Numbered from the stretch's first letter, positions 1 to 11,643 are shown. The stretch: 64,000 nucleotides of DNA from Aureliella helgolandensis (GCF_007752135.1 NZ_CP036298.1:6014859-6078858), one strand, 5' to 3'. Translations and numbers: made by a program. Notes: generated by a model from the letters alone, not told the origin.

Positions 1-632
1 CCTTCCCCAGGACGATTGAACCGAAAATAGCCTGCTTGTTGGAGTTGTTCCGGTGTGGCTACCGCATTCAATTGCCCCTCGTACTGGTTCCAAATGGCGT
101 CCACCGCTGCCATCGTGGGTTTGACGCTGGCCATGCGATCCGCTTCGATCTTTTCCTTTTGACCACGTAGGCTGGAAACTTGCGTCCAGAGTGCGGCGTC
201 TTCCATGTTTTCCAGTCGTCCTACGCTCTCCCAATACTTGAAAACATCTTCAGAGGCTTCGTCGTAGACGTCGTTAAGTTTGCCCGAAAATCGCTTATTT
301 TTATCAACATTGGCATAGCGGCGGCGGACTCGGTCGAGTTGCTTTTTTTGCTCGTCCGTAAGGCCAAAATGGACAGCCGACTTCTCAGCCGCGTCAATAA
401 AATATGCGTTGACCGTCTCTTGATTTAAACGAAAACTACCGTCCTTGTCCCAAATCAGCTCCTGGAACTTTCCAGCCAGAGGACCTTTCGCACCATTGAG
501 AAAACCTTCCGAGGAAAAGGTATGACTTTTAACCTTGCTGGCCCCCTCCATATAAAAGTGCCAACCGCAGCCAACCCGAAGGGCGACAAGCGCCAAGATT
601 CCAAAAATTCCGATCCGCGCGTAGTTCTGCAT
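1..632 (-). CDS. DoxX-like membrane protein, N-terminal part
   Basis: This reading frame starts at the ATG complementary to 630-632 and stays open through the left edge of the window, giving at least 210 residues. The N-terminus (MQNYARIGIFGILALVALRV) is a membrane segment followed by GCGWHFYMEG, an opening typical of DoxX/DoxD-type small-subunit membrane proteins in planctomycetes. A long hydrophilic stretch rich in Lys, Asp and Glu follows, probably a periplasmic loop inserted before the remaining membrane helices, which lie outside the window. The DoxX family is linked to quinone-dependent redox reactions, but the exact function here is unknown. The gene is truncated only by the window boundary. 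Confidence 0.72.
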   Translation of the reverse strand, partial: MQNYARIGIFGILALVALRVGCGWHFYMEGASKVKSHTFSSEGFLNGAKGPLAGKFQELIWDKDGSFRLNQETVNAYFIDAAEKSAVHFGLTDEQKKQLDRVRRRYANVDKNKRFSGKLNDVYDEASEDVFKYWESVGRLENMEDAALWTQVSSLRGQKEKIEADRMASVKPTMAAVDAIWNQYEGQLNAVATPEQLQQAGYFRFNRPGE

Positions 633-757
633 TGAGCCAATTCAATCGGTTTGTGAGGTGGGAAATTACATCAGACACGACTCAGCCTATCGCCTGGACA
701 AGCTGCCGGGTCACGGCCCACTGCACATTGCGCGAGCAGGTGGAAAACCGCAGCCTC

Positions 758-787
758 GATGCAATGGGGACAGATGCAGTGGGGACA
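758..787. repeat. 15-bp tandem duplication in the spacer before the EVE gene
   Basis: Two adjacent 15-bp copies (758-772 and 773-787) differ at one base. The surrounding spacer, 633-1104, separates two divergent genes. It holds no reading frame that looks like a protein family and no obvious RNA gene. Confidence 0.75.
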
Positions 788-1104
788 TCGACTACTCTGG
801 TATCCTGATTATTGCCGAGAACCGACCGCTAGCCAAGTCGCAACCGATTTTCCAGCCTGCAAAAGCTGAAGAGTGACGGCGGATGCATGGCCATGGCCTT
901 GGAATGCTTGCCCAATCCGTCACAATCATGTCCCGCGCTCCATCTTCCGCCGCAGCATGCAGCAGCCTGAGGGCAGCACCCAGCACACCACCGCACAGAT
1001 GGCGTCGGCGCAATAGAACATTGAACAACATTAGCACTCATCAAAATAGAGAACCTGCATCCCCAAGGGAATCTTGAACACCACAAGAGCAGAGGAACGA
1101 ATCC

Positions 1105-1605
1105 ATGAACAAGCCCACTAAACGATACTGGCTGGTCAAGAGTGAACCCGATGTCTTCAGCATCCAAGACCTGGCCGCTGCCCCCGATCAGTCGACTCAT
1201 TGGGATGGAGTTCGCAATTACCAAGCGCGGAATACCATGCGGGATGATATGAAAAAGGGAGATCTCGTCCTGTTCTATCACAGTAATGCCAAGCCACCGG
1301 GGGTGGCAGGAATTGCCCAAATCGCTCGCGAGAGCTATCCCGATCACACCGCTTTTGACCAGAGCGACTCCCACTACGACCCCAAATCTCGCCCCGATTC
1401 TCCCACCTGGTTCATGGTCGATATTCAATTCGTCGAAGCGTTTCAAGAAATTCTTTCACTTCCCGAACTCAAGCAGATACCGGAATTGGCCGACATGGTG
1501 TTGCTCCAAAAAGGATCCAGACTGAGTGTTCAACCCGTTACCGCTGCACAGTTCACTTTGATCCGAAAATTGGGACGGCAGACCAAGAATCGATCAAAGA
1601 ATTAA
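1105..1605 (+). CDS. EVE domain protein (PUA-like, UPF0310)
   Basis: A 166-residue single-domain protein. It begins with RYWLVKSEPDVFSIQDL and continues with HWDGVRNYQARNTMRDDMKKGD, VLFYHSN, GVAGIAQI and the distal DPKSRPDSPTWFMVDI block, all hallmarks of EVE domains (thymocyte nuclear protein 1/YciO-like PUA fold). EVE domains bind modified bases such as methylcytosine in DNA or modified nucleotides in RNA. Stand-alone bacterial members are cytoplasmic and their targets are mostly unproven. The length is usual for the family and the ATG at 1105 gives the complete N-terminus. It appears monocistronic, as both flanks are long spacers. Confidence 0.93.
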   Translation: MNKPTKRYWLVKSEPDVFSIQDLAAAPDQSTHWDGVRNYQARNTMRDDMKKGDLVLFYHSNAKPPGVAGIAQIARESYPDHTAFDQSDSHYDPKSRPDSPTWFMVDIQFVEAFQEILSLPELKQIPELADMVLLQKGSRLSVQPVTAAQFTLIRKLGRQTKNRSKN

Positions 1606-1963
1606 GTCGGGACCAACTTGAGAGGCTTGTTGAGCTGGTTCGTTTTCCAGTTTCAGCAAAAAATAGCAACGCAGCCCCCGCCGCTTTCTGCAATCGCAGC
1701 CCGCCTCGTGAACTGGCCTGAGCCAATGGCCGTCATAGGGCAGTTGGCACATGGGCCTCATGGTGAAGAGCCGTCGAGCTAAGACCTAGAATGCAGTTAA
1801 ATCGCCATCCCTTCGCACGAAAGGCGGCAGCGACCGAATTCGGTACCCGCGCCGAGGCTTGCGATTTCCACCAGCAACGGTCAATGGGTTGCTGCGATTC
1901 AACAGGGCATGAACGGTGTCCACATGTTGTTCAACTTGTTCAACGAATCGTGGAGTGCTAGCT

Positions 1964-1993
1964 TAGCGGTGTACTGCAATTAGCGGTGTACTG
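1964..1993. repeat. Short tandem repeat upstream of isocitrate dehydrogenase
   Basis: A 13-base core, TAGCGGTGTACTG, occurs at 1964-1976 and 1981-1993 with a 17-bp period. A 9-bp direct repeat (TTGTTCAAC) lies just upstream at about 1926-1943. The rest of the 1606-2146 spacer shows no gene. Confidence 0.65.
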
Positions 1994-2116
1994 TTAAACT
2001 ATGGCAGTAGCCCCACGGGGTTTCCAAGCCTCAGTCGCTATCAGTCAGGACTTTCGAGCCGCTGCTTCCGAATACGGAGTTATTGCGCACGACACTAAGT
2101 CGGACGTCCCCCATGA

Positions 2117-4375
<2,259 letters not shown>

Positions 4376-4391
4376 GCAACAGTAGTCCAAG

Positions 4392-4411
4392 GCGGGCCTC
4401 TGCGGGCCCGC
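4392..4411 (+). terminator. GC-rich hairpin after icd
   Basis: A 7-bp perfect stem, GCGGGCC (4392-4398) with GGCCCGC (4405-4411), has a 6-base loop and lies 16 bp past the icd stop in a convergent spacer. No T-tract follows, so intrinsic terminator activity is only inferred from position. Confidence 0.4.
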
Positions 4412-4415
4412 GCCT

Positions 4416-4447
4416 AATTCTCCCTTGAGCCCCAATTCTCCCTTGAG
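4416..4447. repeat. 18-bp period tandem repeat between convergent genes
   Basis: AATTCTCCCTTGAG occurs at 4416-4429 and again at 4434-4447, separated by 4 bases. Confidence 0.7.
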
Positions 4448-4549
4448 GGAGAGTCGGGGTGGACACGATCGCGATCTCTCCGGGCCACTCACGCTTGCAG
4501 AACGAGGGCCCGTAGGCCGGCTAGGACTGGGCCGCACGCACGATCCGAG

Positions 4550-6118
4550 TTAGTACGCCTCCGAGTACCACTTCACCAGCTCGTCTCGCAAACGTTCCAT
4601 GGAGGGTTCATAGATGTACATCATGTGGCCCCCTTCGAAGCGACTGACCGTGACGTTTTTGCGCAGCGATTCATCCAGTCCAAGGTGGTCGAGCGTGTAT
4701 TGCATGGCAAAATGCGGTGTGGCCAAGTCGTTGTAGCCGCAAGCGACGTAGAGCTTAAAAAAGGGATTGGCAGTCATCGCTTCTCGCAACGACTCCGTTC
4801 CGTCGACGTAACGCCCTGTAAAGGTATCGTAGTTCCACGGATGGACTTTGTTCGTCAGAATCTCATAAGTTCGTGGCTGTTCGTATTTCAATTCTTCACG
4901 CAAGTACTGATTCATCGTTGCCGTAAAGGGCCCGAAGATGGCCGCACCACTGGGATCATACTCGGTTTGAGCTCCCACCGAATCTTGATCGATGCCCTTG
5001 TATCTCGAATCAAAGCGACCGATGGTCCGGTTCGCATCTCGCAATAGCTCTTTCCCAAAATGCGACATGGGCACACGCAAATTGCTGCGTCTCAGATACG
5101 TTTCGCTAAGGCCTGTCAATTGGCTGAGCTCCTGCACCACTTCAGTCACGGCGGCCGGTGTGGCTGAACTGCCTCGCAGCAACACGTCAGCGTACTTCCC
5201 CAGCGCTAAATCCTCAGCACGAGCCACGACTTCGTCCAGCGGCAACGCCTGCAAATCCTCTGACAAAGCTTGGTGGTACCAAGCAGTGGCTGCATAGGTT
5301 GGTAGAAAGCAGATGTAGGGGAGGTCATTGCCATTTCCAAATCGCAGCGTTTGGAAATTGATGGCGCCTGAAATCACCACCGCTCCATTCAGCTCAAGGT
5401 TGTAGCGAGACTGAAGGTGCTCCGACAAGCCAGCCGCTCGAATACCACCGTAACTCTCTCCCAACAAGAATTTGGGGCTTTCCCAACGACTGGCGTGGCT
5501 GGTCCAATCATGAATGAATTGTCCGACACTCCGCACGTCTTCCTGGTATCCGTGAAACTGCGATTTATCCTCCTTTTCAGCGGGGCGACTAAAGCCCGTG
5601 CTCACCGGGTCGATGAATACCAAGTCGGTAATATCGAGTAACGAATGTGGGTTATTCTCGAGGTGATACGGCGGACGAAGAGGAGAGGCGTCCTCGGGGA
5701 AGACAATTCGTTTGGGGCCCAACATGCCCAGATGCAACCACACACTGCTACTACCAGGTCCACCATTGAAAGCAAAAGTCACCGGTCGAGTACGGCCCTC
5801 CAGTCCAACGCGTGTGTAGGCGACGAAAAAGACCTTGGCTTTCACCTCTCCGGAATCAGAGGTCTGATCAAAGGTGCCCGTCTCAACTTGATACTCAACT
5901 CGCTGGCCATGGATTTCAACAGCTCCCACCGTTTCCACACTGGAAACATGGAAGGGAGTCGTGGGAGACTCAGCCTCATCCCCCTCTCCCTTGGGCGACT
6001 GAGCCCGCTCCGCTGACTCAGCACCGCCGCTTGGCTTCTCATACCCCCAACTAAGCGGTGGGAGCCATATCAGAGTCATCAGAGGCAGTAGGCCCCAGAA
6101 AGAGAGTTGTGTACGCAT
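4550..6118 (-). CDS. Serine carboxypeptidase, peptidase family S10
   Basis: About 522 residues, exported. The chosen ATG (6118) gives MRTQLSFWGLLPLMTLIWLP, a clear signal peptide; a reading 10 codons longer is open but adds residues ahead of it. S10 features are FNGGPGSSSVWLHLGMLGP (oxyanion region), the nucleophile motif GESYGG (Ser near residue 222), Asp in CGYNDLATP and His in FEGGHMMY, a complete catalytic triad. Such planctomycete and acidobacterial S10 enzymes remove C-terminal residues from peptides outside the cytoplasm. A disordered Ser/Glu-rich linker follows the signal peptide. It converges on icd. Confidence 0.94.
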   Translation of the reverse strand: MRTQLSFWGLLPLMTLIWLPPLSWGYEKPSGGAESAERAQSPKGEGDEAESPTTPFHVSSVETVGAVEIHGQRVEYQVETGTFDQTSDSGEVKAKVFFVAYTRVGLEGRTRPVTFAFNGGPGSSSVWLHLGMLGPKRIVFPEDASPLRPPYHLENNPHSLLDITDLVFIDPVSTGFSRPAEKEDKSQFHGYQEDVRSVGQFIHDWTSHASRWESPKFLLGESYGGIRAAGLSEHLQSRYNLELNGAVVISGAINFQTLRFGNGNDLPYICFLPTYAATAWYHQALSEDLQALPLDEVVARAEDLALGKYADVLLRGSSATPAAVTEVVQELSQLTGLSETYLRRSNLRVPMSHFGKELLRDANRTIGRFDSRYKGIDQDSVGAQTEYDPSGAAIFGPFTATMNQYLREELKYEQPRTYEILTNKVHPWNYDTFTGRYVDGTESLREAMTANPFFKLYVACGYNDLATPHFAMQYTLDHLGLDESLRKNVTVSRFEGGHMMYIYEPSMERLRDELVKWYSEAY

Positions 6119-6420
6119 AGTTGATCTATCTTTGCCCAATACCAACACTTGTTAAATCACCCCCTCTGCATGAGCCGCCCCAGCAGCGTCTGCGAATCAC
6201 AGGGCCCAAGAAAAGGAGTCCGAACATTCATTGTAATTAGTTTGCCCCCCGTGCAGTTGACGATCAATGCGAAGACCACTTGAGCAGATACTCTCAAACG
6301 TTCGGGAGGGATCAGCTCGCTGGAACCACTGGACAGCGATCGATTTCCCGCCTCCGCCGCGACTCAGACGCCCCTTATCTCAATCCCCCTGGACCTTGAC
6401 TCCCGCCAGTACAACCCAAT

Positions 6421-6556
6421 AGGTGCCATCCTTATTTCAAAAACTCTCCATAGCTAGCATGCCCATCCCCCTGAATTTGCTAGCAATGCGATATATGGCT
6501 GGCACCTATCGGGGTGCTGGCATTGCTGGCAACGCCTGTAAATGTGGATGGCACCT
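6421..6556. repeat. Repeat unit 1 with terminal inverted repeats (MITE-like)
   Basis: The unit begins AGGTGCCATCC and ends with its exact inverse GGATGGCACCT, so it has 11-bp perfect ends (more with mismatches, as ATTT/AAAT also pair). Inside are the palindrome TAGCTAGC and a third copy of the GGCACCTATCG end motif. It is about 90% identical to the unit starting exactly 200 bp downstream. The spacer 6119-6915 holds both units and no convincing gene. No transposase is present and no target-site duplication is evident. Confidence 0.7.
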
Positions 6557-6620
6557 ATCGAGCACCTATCGAGCAAGTGCTACTGCATGAACGCCAATTT
6601 GCTAGCGCAACACCCCTGAA

Positions 6621-6762
6621 AGGTGCCATCCATATTTCAGAATTACTCCATAGCTAGCTTGCCCCCATCCCTCCCCCTAAATTTGCTAGCAATGCCATAC
6701 ATGGCTGGCACCTATCGGGGCGCTGGCATTGCTGGCAATGCCTGTAAATGTGGATGGCACCT
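6621..6762. repeat. Repeat unit 2 with terminal inverted repeats (MITE-like)
   Basis: The second copy of the 6421 element has the same AGGTGCCATCC/GGATGGCACCT ends. The similarity continues past the right end for about 40 bp (ATCGAG...AAGTGCTA) in both copies. The whole ~180-bp segment therefore looks tandemly duplicated with a 200-bp period, rather than inserted twice independently. Confidence 0.7.
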
Positions 6763-6915
6763 ATCGAGAAATTCTTATCGAGAAAGTGCTAATGCTGGCA
6801 CTATTCGACTTTCACAGCATTTGCTCCTGGAGTTTTGGAGCTTGGGCGGTCAGGCGTTATACTCGTGCACTGCCTTCCCTCGTGCGATGTGAATGAAGTA
6901 ATTGGAGTGTTTGTC

Positions 6916-8622
6916 GTGAATCAGAGGCCAGCCACGCCCAACGGGAATCGCTCTCTGCCGAATCTGTACCAGCTACTATCCCTCCCAGCACTGGAGAGTG
7001 ATGCGGTCCGAATCGAGCAAGCAATCGCGAGGGTGGAAGCGGAGGCGGTACAGCCAACGGACGCCCAGGGATCCCCTCAAGCGAAGCATAGGTCCGAACG
7101 CCTTCGCCGAATTGCTGCACTTGGCCGCAAATATCTCCTTAACTCCCAACAAAAGTTGGCCTACGACCAACAGTGGAAGGCAGTTTTTCGAAAGCCCCAG
7201 GTTCACGCCCAACTGGTGGAAACGGCTGCCGATTCGCCTGCCTCTAGCGGTAGTCGCGGGCCAGTGCCGCGCGGAGCTGTCACGGAAAAGTCGCTGGCAC
7301 ATTGCGATCCCCTCTTAGCTCTTCTGCCTGACGCCTCCCCCACAGATGCGTTCAATATGTCGAGCTTCCTTGAGCACTCGAGTTCGGGGATTTCCCCCAT
7401 GACGCGCGACGAGGACTTTGAACAACTGCTGCAATTGCTCAAAACCGCTCCCCCTTCAACTGAGCGCCCCGATTCCGTCCAACCTATGCAGCCCTTGGAG
7501 CAGCAACGGAATGCGGATGGCCATGAAGAGGACCAATCACCGGAGCCCTTAGCCGCCGACGCCCCGACTGCGTCGCCTGGGAAATTTGAAATTGGTTCCG
7601 CCAAAGCACCACGGGCGACGTCGATGAAGGAGACACAAAAGCTTGCCAAGAAGCTGCGGAGCAAGCGTCAAAACTCCATGGTGTGGCTGCTTGGCGGAGT
7701 ATTGACTGGCGTCGGGATCCTGCTTGGCATCATGTTTCTGGTTCAGCAACGCTTTGCTACGCCCCCCGCGATTGCGCAGAATGCACCGCAGACACCTCTG
7801 CCGCCCCCCCCAGAACCGCCGCGTGGAAGCGGGCTCCCCCAAGTCTCCGGACTCACGAACGAGGTACTTACTCCCACTGAGCCATTGGAAGCGGGGCCGC
7901 AGGCTGTCGCACCCGCGACCATGGAGCCGAGTATTGCCCCCACCCCATCCGTGACTTCAACTCCCCCCACCCCCATGGAAGATACTTTCACTGCCCCAGT
8001 CCCCGTGGAAATGCCCGCCACGAATCCCAGCATGGCAAACACTCCTCCGATGGCCAATTCCACCGGCGCGCCGCTGTCCGACCAAGAGAAAGTACAGTGG
8101 AAGACACGACTGCAAGGCATTCGTCAAAGCATCCAAACGCGTGACTACACTGTTGCCACAGAGGAGTTAACCCAAGCGGGTGCTCAGGCGCAGTCTCAGG
8201 AGCAAAAAGAGCAGTTAAAGCGTCTGACGGAGCTCAACAATCTTGCACAAGCAGCCCACACAGCCCTGGTCGAGGCTATCACGACGATGGGAGGAGCAGA
8301 AACGTTGCAGATCGGGAGCTCAACCGTTATCTCTTTTGTGGAAGGTGATGCGGACCACATCGTCATTCGATTGCGAGGAGAGAGGAAGGAGTATTCCACG
8401 GAGACAATCCCCATCGCGTTGGTGTATGCCTTCCAAGACTTAAAACTCGATATTCAGAATCCAATCTCTAATGCTCAAAAAGCGGCGTACACCTTGACTC
8501 AGTCTTCCACCAACGGCCGCATGGCCGAGCAAGCAATGGGCATGTTGAACCGAGCTATTGCCGCCGGTGCAGTAGCGCCAGACATTGCGGAAGCTCTCGA
8601 AGAAAACTATGACCTGCCGTAG
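6916..8622 (+). CDS. Membrane-anchored protein of unknown function
   Basis: About 568 residues. A GTG at 6916 preceded by GGAG (6904-6907) is preferred; an upstream start at 6835 is open but lacks a ribosome site. The N-terminal ~100 residues (LPNLYQLLSLP ... KYLLNSQQKLAYDQQW) resemble the short helical J-domain-like heads seen on planctomycete scaffold proteins. Next come an acidic disordered region, a basic KKLRSKRQ stop-transfer, one transmembrane helix near residues 255-276 and a ~140-residue Pro/Thr-rich linker. A C-terminal globular domain follows, starting DQEKVQWKTRLQGIRQSI. The topology suggests a cytoplasmic head and an exported tail. No enzyme motif was found and no function is assigned. 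Confidence 0.75.
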   Translation: MNQRPATPNGNRSLPNLYQLLSLPALESDAVRIEQAIARVEAEAVQPTDAQGSPQAKHRSERLRRIAALGRKYLLNSQQKLAYDQQWKAVFRKPQVHAQLVETAADSPASSGSRGPVPRGAVTEKSLAHCDPLLALLPDASPTDAFNMSSFLEHSSSGISPMTRDEDFEQLLQLLKTAPPSTERPDSVQPMQPLEQQRNADGHEEDQSPEPLAADAPTASPGKFEIGSAKAPRATSMKETQKLAKKLRSKRQNSMVWLLGGVLTGVGILLGIMFLVQQRFATPPAIAQNAPQTPLPPPPEPPRGSGLPQVSGLTNEVLTPTEPLEAGPQAVAPATMEPSIAPTPSVTSTPPTPMEDTFTAPVPVEMPATNPSMANTPPMANSTGAPLSDQEKVQWKTRLQGIRQSIQTRDYTVATEELTQAGAQAQSQEQKEQLKRLTELNNLAQAAHTALVEAITTMGGAETLQIGSSTVISFVEGDADHIVIRLRGERKEYSTETIPIALVYAFQDLKLDIQNPISNAQKAAYTLTQSSTNGRMAEQAMGMLNRAIAAGAVAPDIAEALEENYDLP

Positions 8623-8625
8623 GTC

Positions 8626-8648
8626 ATCGGTATTGGGTATCGGTATTG
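8626..8648. repeat. 13-bp period repeat after the 8.6-kb gene
   Basis: ATCGGTATTG occurs at 8626-8635 and 8639-8648, a few bases past the stop codon. The remainder of the 8623-9115 spacer shows no gene or RNA. Confidence 0.55.
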
Positions 8649-9115
8649 AATAACCTATGCCTCCATACCGGCCGATTTCCTGGCCTCACGCAATGCCCGC
8701 TAAATCATTAGTCGTCTGAGCAGGAACTCCGGTGCAGCACGTTACCTAGCAGTAACATCGCCACATTGAAGCTAGGTGGGGTGGCTCGACGCACCGACGC
8801 TTCACAGCTCAGCCGCGACTCAGGAATGGAGAAAATTGTCCGGCGGTCCTGAGACGACTTCAAGAGGCGAGCCCATTGCCTTGCATCCCCCCCGGGGAAC
8901 CAGGATTGATGCGGGGCGCGGAAGTCGAGTGACAGCCATAGCGTTGCCCGTAGATTGCCTGCCGCCCCCCCGCTTCAGTCGCTTCAACCGCTCGAATCGG
9001 AACGGCAGCACTTATGGGCTCGTACAAATACCCGATTTAGAGAGCCAAGAAATCCCATTGCGTCAATGCGTTCTAGACTTTGGATGAAGCGCGAAAGCAA
9101 TTCGATGCGCTCTCA

Positions 9116-9532
9116 ATGCCGTTCTTAAACGAGATGGAAAACGCCGCTGTGACAACGTCCAATCCCAATCCAATCAAGCCATCGCGTCGCGAATTCGAGC
9201 GGACCGAGCTGAGGACAGCCGCCACTACAATCTATCGAGATTCCAAAGGTTGCTTGCAGGCTCTGCGTTCTTGGATCGACAATATTTCACCAGTGGGTGT
9301 GCGGCTGATCACAGAAACTCAACTCTCGGTCGAGCAGATCTACATTCGCGTCATGATGGAAGGCCTTGCAGACAAGGTAGTCGTAGGCAAGATCGTACAG
9401 CAGTATCCCCCACGAATCCGCACACTGGGACTCAAAGAAAAGTGCTACTACCAGTACGGCATTAAACTCGACGGAGTTTGTGAGAGCACCGAGGTCCTCG
9501 AATTGGCTGGCATCGCGGTGCCCATGGCCTAA
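9116..9532 (+). CDS. PilZ-like domain protein
   Basis: A small protein of about 138 residues. Both PilZ signature elements for cyclic di-GMP binding are present in the right order: RxxxR (REFER) near residue 25 and NxSxxG (NISPVG) about 30 residues later. A beta-rich stretch follows (VRLITETQLSVEQIYIRV and YYQYGIKLDGV). PilZ proteins usually sense cyclic di-GMP and regulate motility or exopolysaccharide. The start is uncertain: TTG 9080, ATG 9116 and ATG 9134 are all in frame without a strong ribosome site. The spacing and beta pattern are weak for the family, so function is tentative. Its end overlaps the convergent Rieske gene by 4 bases. Confidence 0.6.
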   Translation: MPFLNEMENAAVTTSNPNPIKPSRREFERTELRTAATTIYRDSKGCLQALRSWIDNISPVGVRLITETQLSVEQIYIRVMMEGLADKVVVGKIVQQYPPRIRTLGLKEKCYYQYGIKLDGVCESTEVLELAGIAVPMA

Positions 9533-9843
9533 CCGTTAATTCGCACTAGTACGGAGTCGCCCTCGACACGCACTTCGTGCTTAGCGGTCGGTTCCGTTGC
9601 GGGCATCAAGGTTGGCTCCCCTGTCCGCACATCAAATTTGGCGCCGTGACGCGGACAAACGAGGCAGAAGCCATCCAACTCGCCTTCCCCCAGAGGGCCT
9701 CCGTCATGGGTACAGACATCGTCTAGACAATAGTACTCGTCTCCCAAGTGAACGATCACCACGAAGCGATCTTCGACTTCGGTACAGAATTTTCCGCCGG
9801 GCGGAATGTCACTCGTCTTCGCGGCTACAACAAATTCGCTCAT
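9529..9843 (-). CDS. Rieske [2Fe-2S] ferredoxin
   Basis: A soluble 104-residue protein with both Rieske cluster motifs, CTHDGG and CPRHGAKF (C-x-H and C-x2-H), and the usual beta-sandwich spacing. ATG at 9843 is preferred over the TTG three codons upstream. Similar NirD/BphF-type Rieske ferredoxins transfer single electrons. Here the gene lies downstream of sufD on the same strand, separated by about 470 bp, and may support or receive clusters from the SUF system. It ends 4 bases inside the convergent PilZ-like gene. Confidence 0.93.
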   Translation of the reverse strand: MSEFVVAAKTSDIPPGGKFCTEVEDRFVVIVHLGDEYYCLDDVCTHDGGPLGEGELDGFCLVCPRHGAKFDVRTGEPTLMPATEPTAKHEVRVEGDSVLVRING

Positions 9844-9858
9844 CGTGCTCAAACTCTT

Positions 9859-9898
9859 TCTGGTGAGTGCATCTTAATTCTGGTGAGTGCATCTTAAT
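9859..9898. repeat. 20-bp exact tandem duplication upstream of the Rieske gene
   Basis: Copies at 9859-9878 and 9879-9898 are identical and lie just upstream of the Rieske start, where a promoter or leader would be. The 9844-10314 gap otherwise holds no visible gene; the usual downstream SUF genes sufS and sufU are not here. Confidence 0.8.
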
Positions 9899-10314
9899 TT
9901 TTTTGGGGGAACTCAAACTCTTACCGAGCTGCACGACCAGTAGCAGGTTTGTTCTAACGTCGTACTCGTGGTTTGACGGCCTTCTATTCCGTCGAATATT
10001 TGGTCGAGGAAGGATCTACCTCGTCCAATATTACTGGGAATAAGTGCTCCAGGGGAGGACCAGATCGACGGGGCTAAACAAGCGGTTCAGCTAGCAAAAA
10101 AGGATCGCCCTAGCGCCAACCCTACGAACAAAGGTTGCTCGAATGCAAAATTCGTGAATTGCTATCTCTCGCACGGTGCTGGTCCGACCAGCGATTTCCC
10201 CATCGGTCGGCGCGGAGTCGCAGGGGGACGTTGCGTTCTCAAGCAGTGCTGGAGAACTGGTTGCAATACAGCGTCAGTGAGGGATGTTCACGTTCAGTAG
10301 TTGCCCTCAGGCAA

Positions 10315-11643
10315 CTATTGGTATTCACGGACCTGCCGAGCAATCGACTGTCCCAACGACTCGCGAACACTCTCGATCGTAATGCGGTCAAAAATTTGCT
10401 GGAAGAACCCGGTCACGATCATGCGCACCGCTTCCTTGCGTGTGAATCCACGACTTTGAGCGTAGAAGATCAACTCTTCATCCACTTTCCCAGACGTACT
10501 ACCATGCGTGCAACGCACGTCGTCGGCGAGTATTTCCAGGCCGGGAATGGAGTCCGCGCGGGCATGCTCGCTCAGCAAGAGGTTGTCGTTGCGTTGATAC
10601 CCATCGGTCTTTTGAGCTCCTGCATCGACGCCGATCATTCCTCGCCAAACAGTGCGAGACTTGTCTTGCAGAGCCGACTTGTAAAGAAAATCACTTCGAC
10701 AATGAGGAGCTTGGTGGTGCTGGAATGTGTTGTACGTCAGTTGCTGTTGCCCCTGGGTAAACAGTACTCCATTGACCTGACTGTGCGCTCCTTTACCCAC
10801 CAAGGAAACGCTTTGACCAACTTGGGAAAAGCGTGTCCCCAAGGCTGCGATCGTCCACTGGATCGTCGCATCGCGGTCGATGGTCGCACGCTGGTGTGCG
10901 AAATGCCATACCCCGCGTCCCCAATCCTGAAGGTTCACGTAACGCAGGTGTCCGCCTGGTTTTACAACGATTTCCACGGCGCCATTGTGCAGCCCCTTGG
11001 CGGTTGGTGAATCGCTATTGCATTCATAGAGGAAGGTCGCTTCGGCGCCCTCTTCGATAACGATTAAGGTATGCCCTTGATCGGATCCACCATCACTCAT
11101 CCCAGCCGCTACGTACAGCGGTTGATCAATGCAAACTCCCTTCGGCACATAGAGCAGCTGTCCACCGTTCCACGTCGCAGCGTGCAGGGCGGCGAAACGA
11201 TCTTGGTTCGGATCCACGACCGTGTGCAGGTACTGTTCCACAATTTCGGAGTGTTCGCTGGCCAGCGAGCTCAAATCACCAAACAAGACGCCTCGCTCAC
11301 TCCACTTGGAATCCAAGTTGGAATGGAGTACGCGTCCGTTGAGCGTTTGCAGGGTTCCTGCAGGCTGGATGCCGCTTGCCAACCACTGCGGCACATTGGC
11401 CTCATCTAGGGACGCTGCTGCAGCGCTGCTTGCAAGAGCGTAGTTATCGAGTTTAAAGCCGCGAAGATCGCTGCGCATCCACTCTTCTTGTTTGCGATCA
11501 GGCCAGGCCAGTTCTTCGAATTTCTTCCAAGCATCACGGCGTCGCTGGACCAGCCAGCTCGGTTCGGAACTTGCGGCGAGGAACTGTTCGAACCCTTCTG
11601 CGTCAAACTTGATCGATTGTGGCTGAGCCTCAGTGGTGGTCAT
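10315..11643 (-). CDS. sufD: Fe-S cluster assembly protein SufD
   Basis: A 442-residue protein of the SufB/SufD scaffold family. The right-handed beta-helix core is visible in the YVPKGVCIDQPLYV, LIVIEEGAEATFLYEC, TYNTFQHHQAPHCRSDFLYKSALQDKSRTVWRGMI and DDVRCTHGST blocks, followed by the C-terminal helical tail with AVRMIVTGFFQQIFDRI. SufD pairs with SufB and the ATPase SufC to assemble and transfer [Fe-S] clusters in the cytoplasm. It is third in a sufC-sufB-sufD order on the minus strand, 167 bp after sufB. Confidence 0.96.
   Translation of the reverse strand: MTTTEAQPQSIKFDAEGFEQFLAASSEPSWLVQRRRDAWKKFEELAWPDRKQEEWMRSDLRGFKLDNYALASSAAAASLDEANVPQWLASGIQPAGTLQTLNGRVLHSNLDSKWSERGVLFGDLSSLASEHSEIVEQYLHTVVDPNQDRFAALHAATWNGGQLLYVPKGVCIDQPLYVAAGMSDGGSDQGHTLIVIEEGAEATFLYECNSDSPTAKGLHNGAVEIVVKPGGHLRYVNLQDWGRGVWHFAHQRATIDRDATIQWTIAALGTRFSQVGQSVSLVGKGAHSQVNGVLFTQGQQQLTYNTFQHHQAPHCRSDFLYKSALQDKSRTVWRGMIGVDAGAQKTDGYQRNDNLLLSEHARADSIPGLEILADDVRCTHGSTSGKVDEELIFYAQSRGFTRKEAVRMIVTGFFQQIFDRITIESVRESLGQSIARQVREYQ

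Noticed and set aside
829-1446. A 205-residue minus-strand frame overlapping the EVE gene
   Set aside because: It is the antisense of a conserved gene, has unlike-protein composition (Cys/Arg/Gly-rich) and no family motif.
10135-11010. A 291-residue plus-strand frame over sufD
   Set aside because: Fully antisense to sufD, whose protein is unambiguous.
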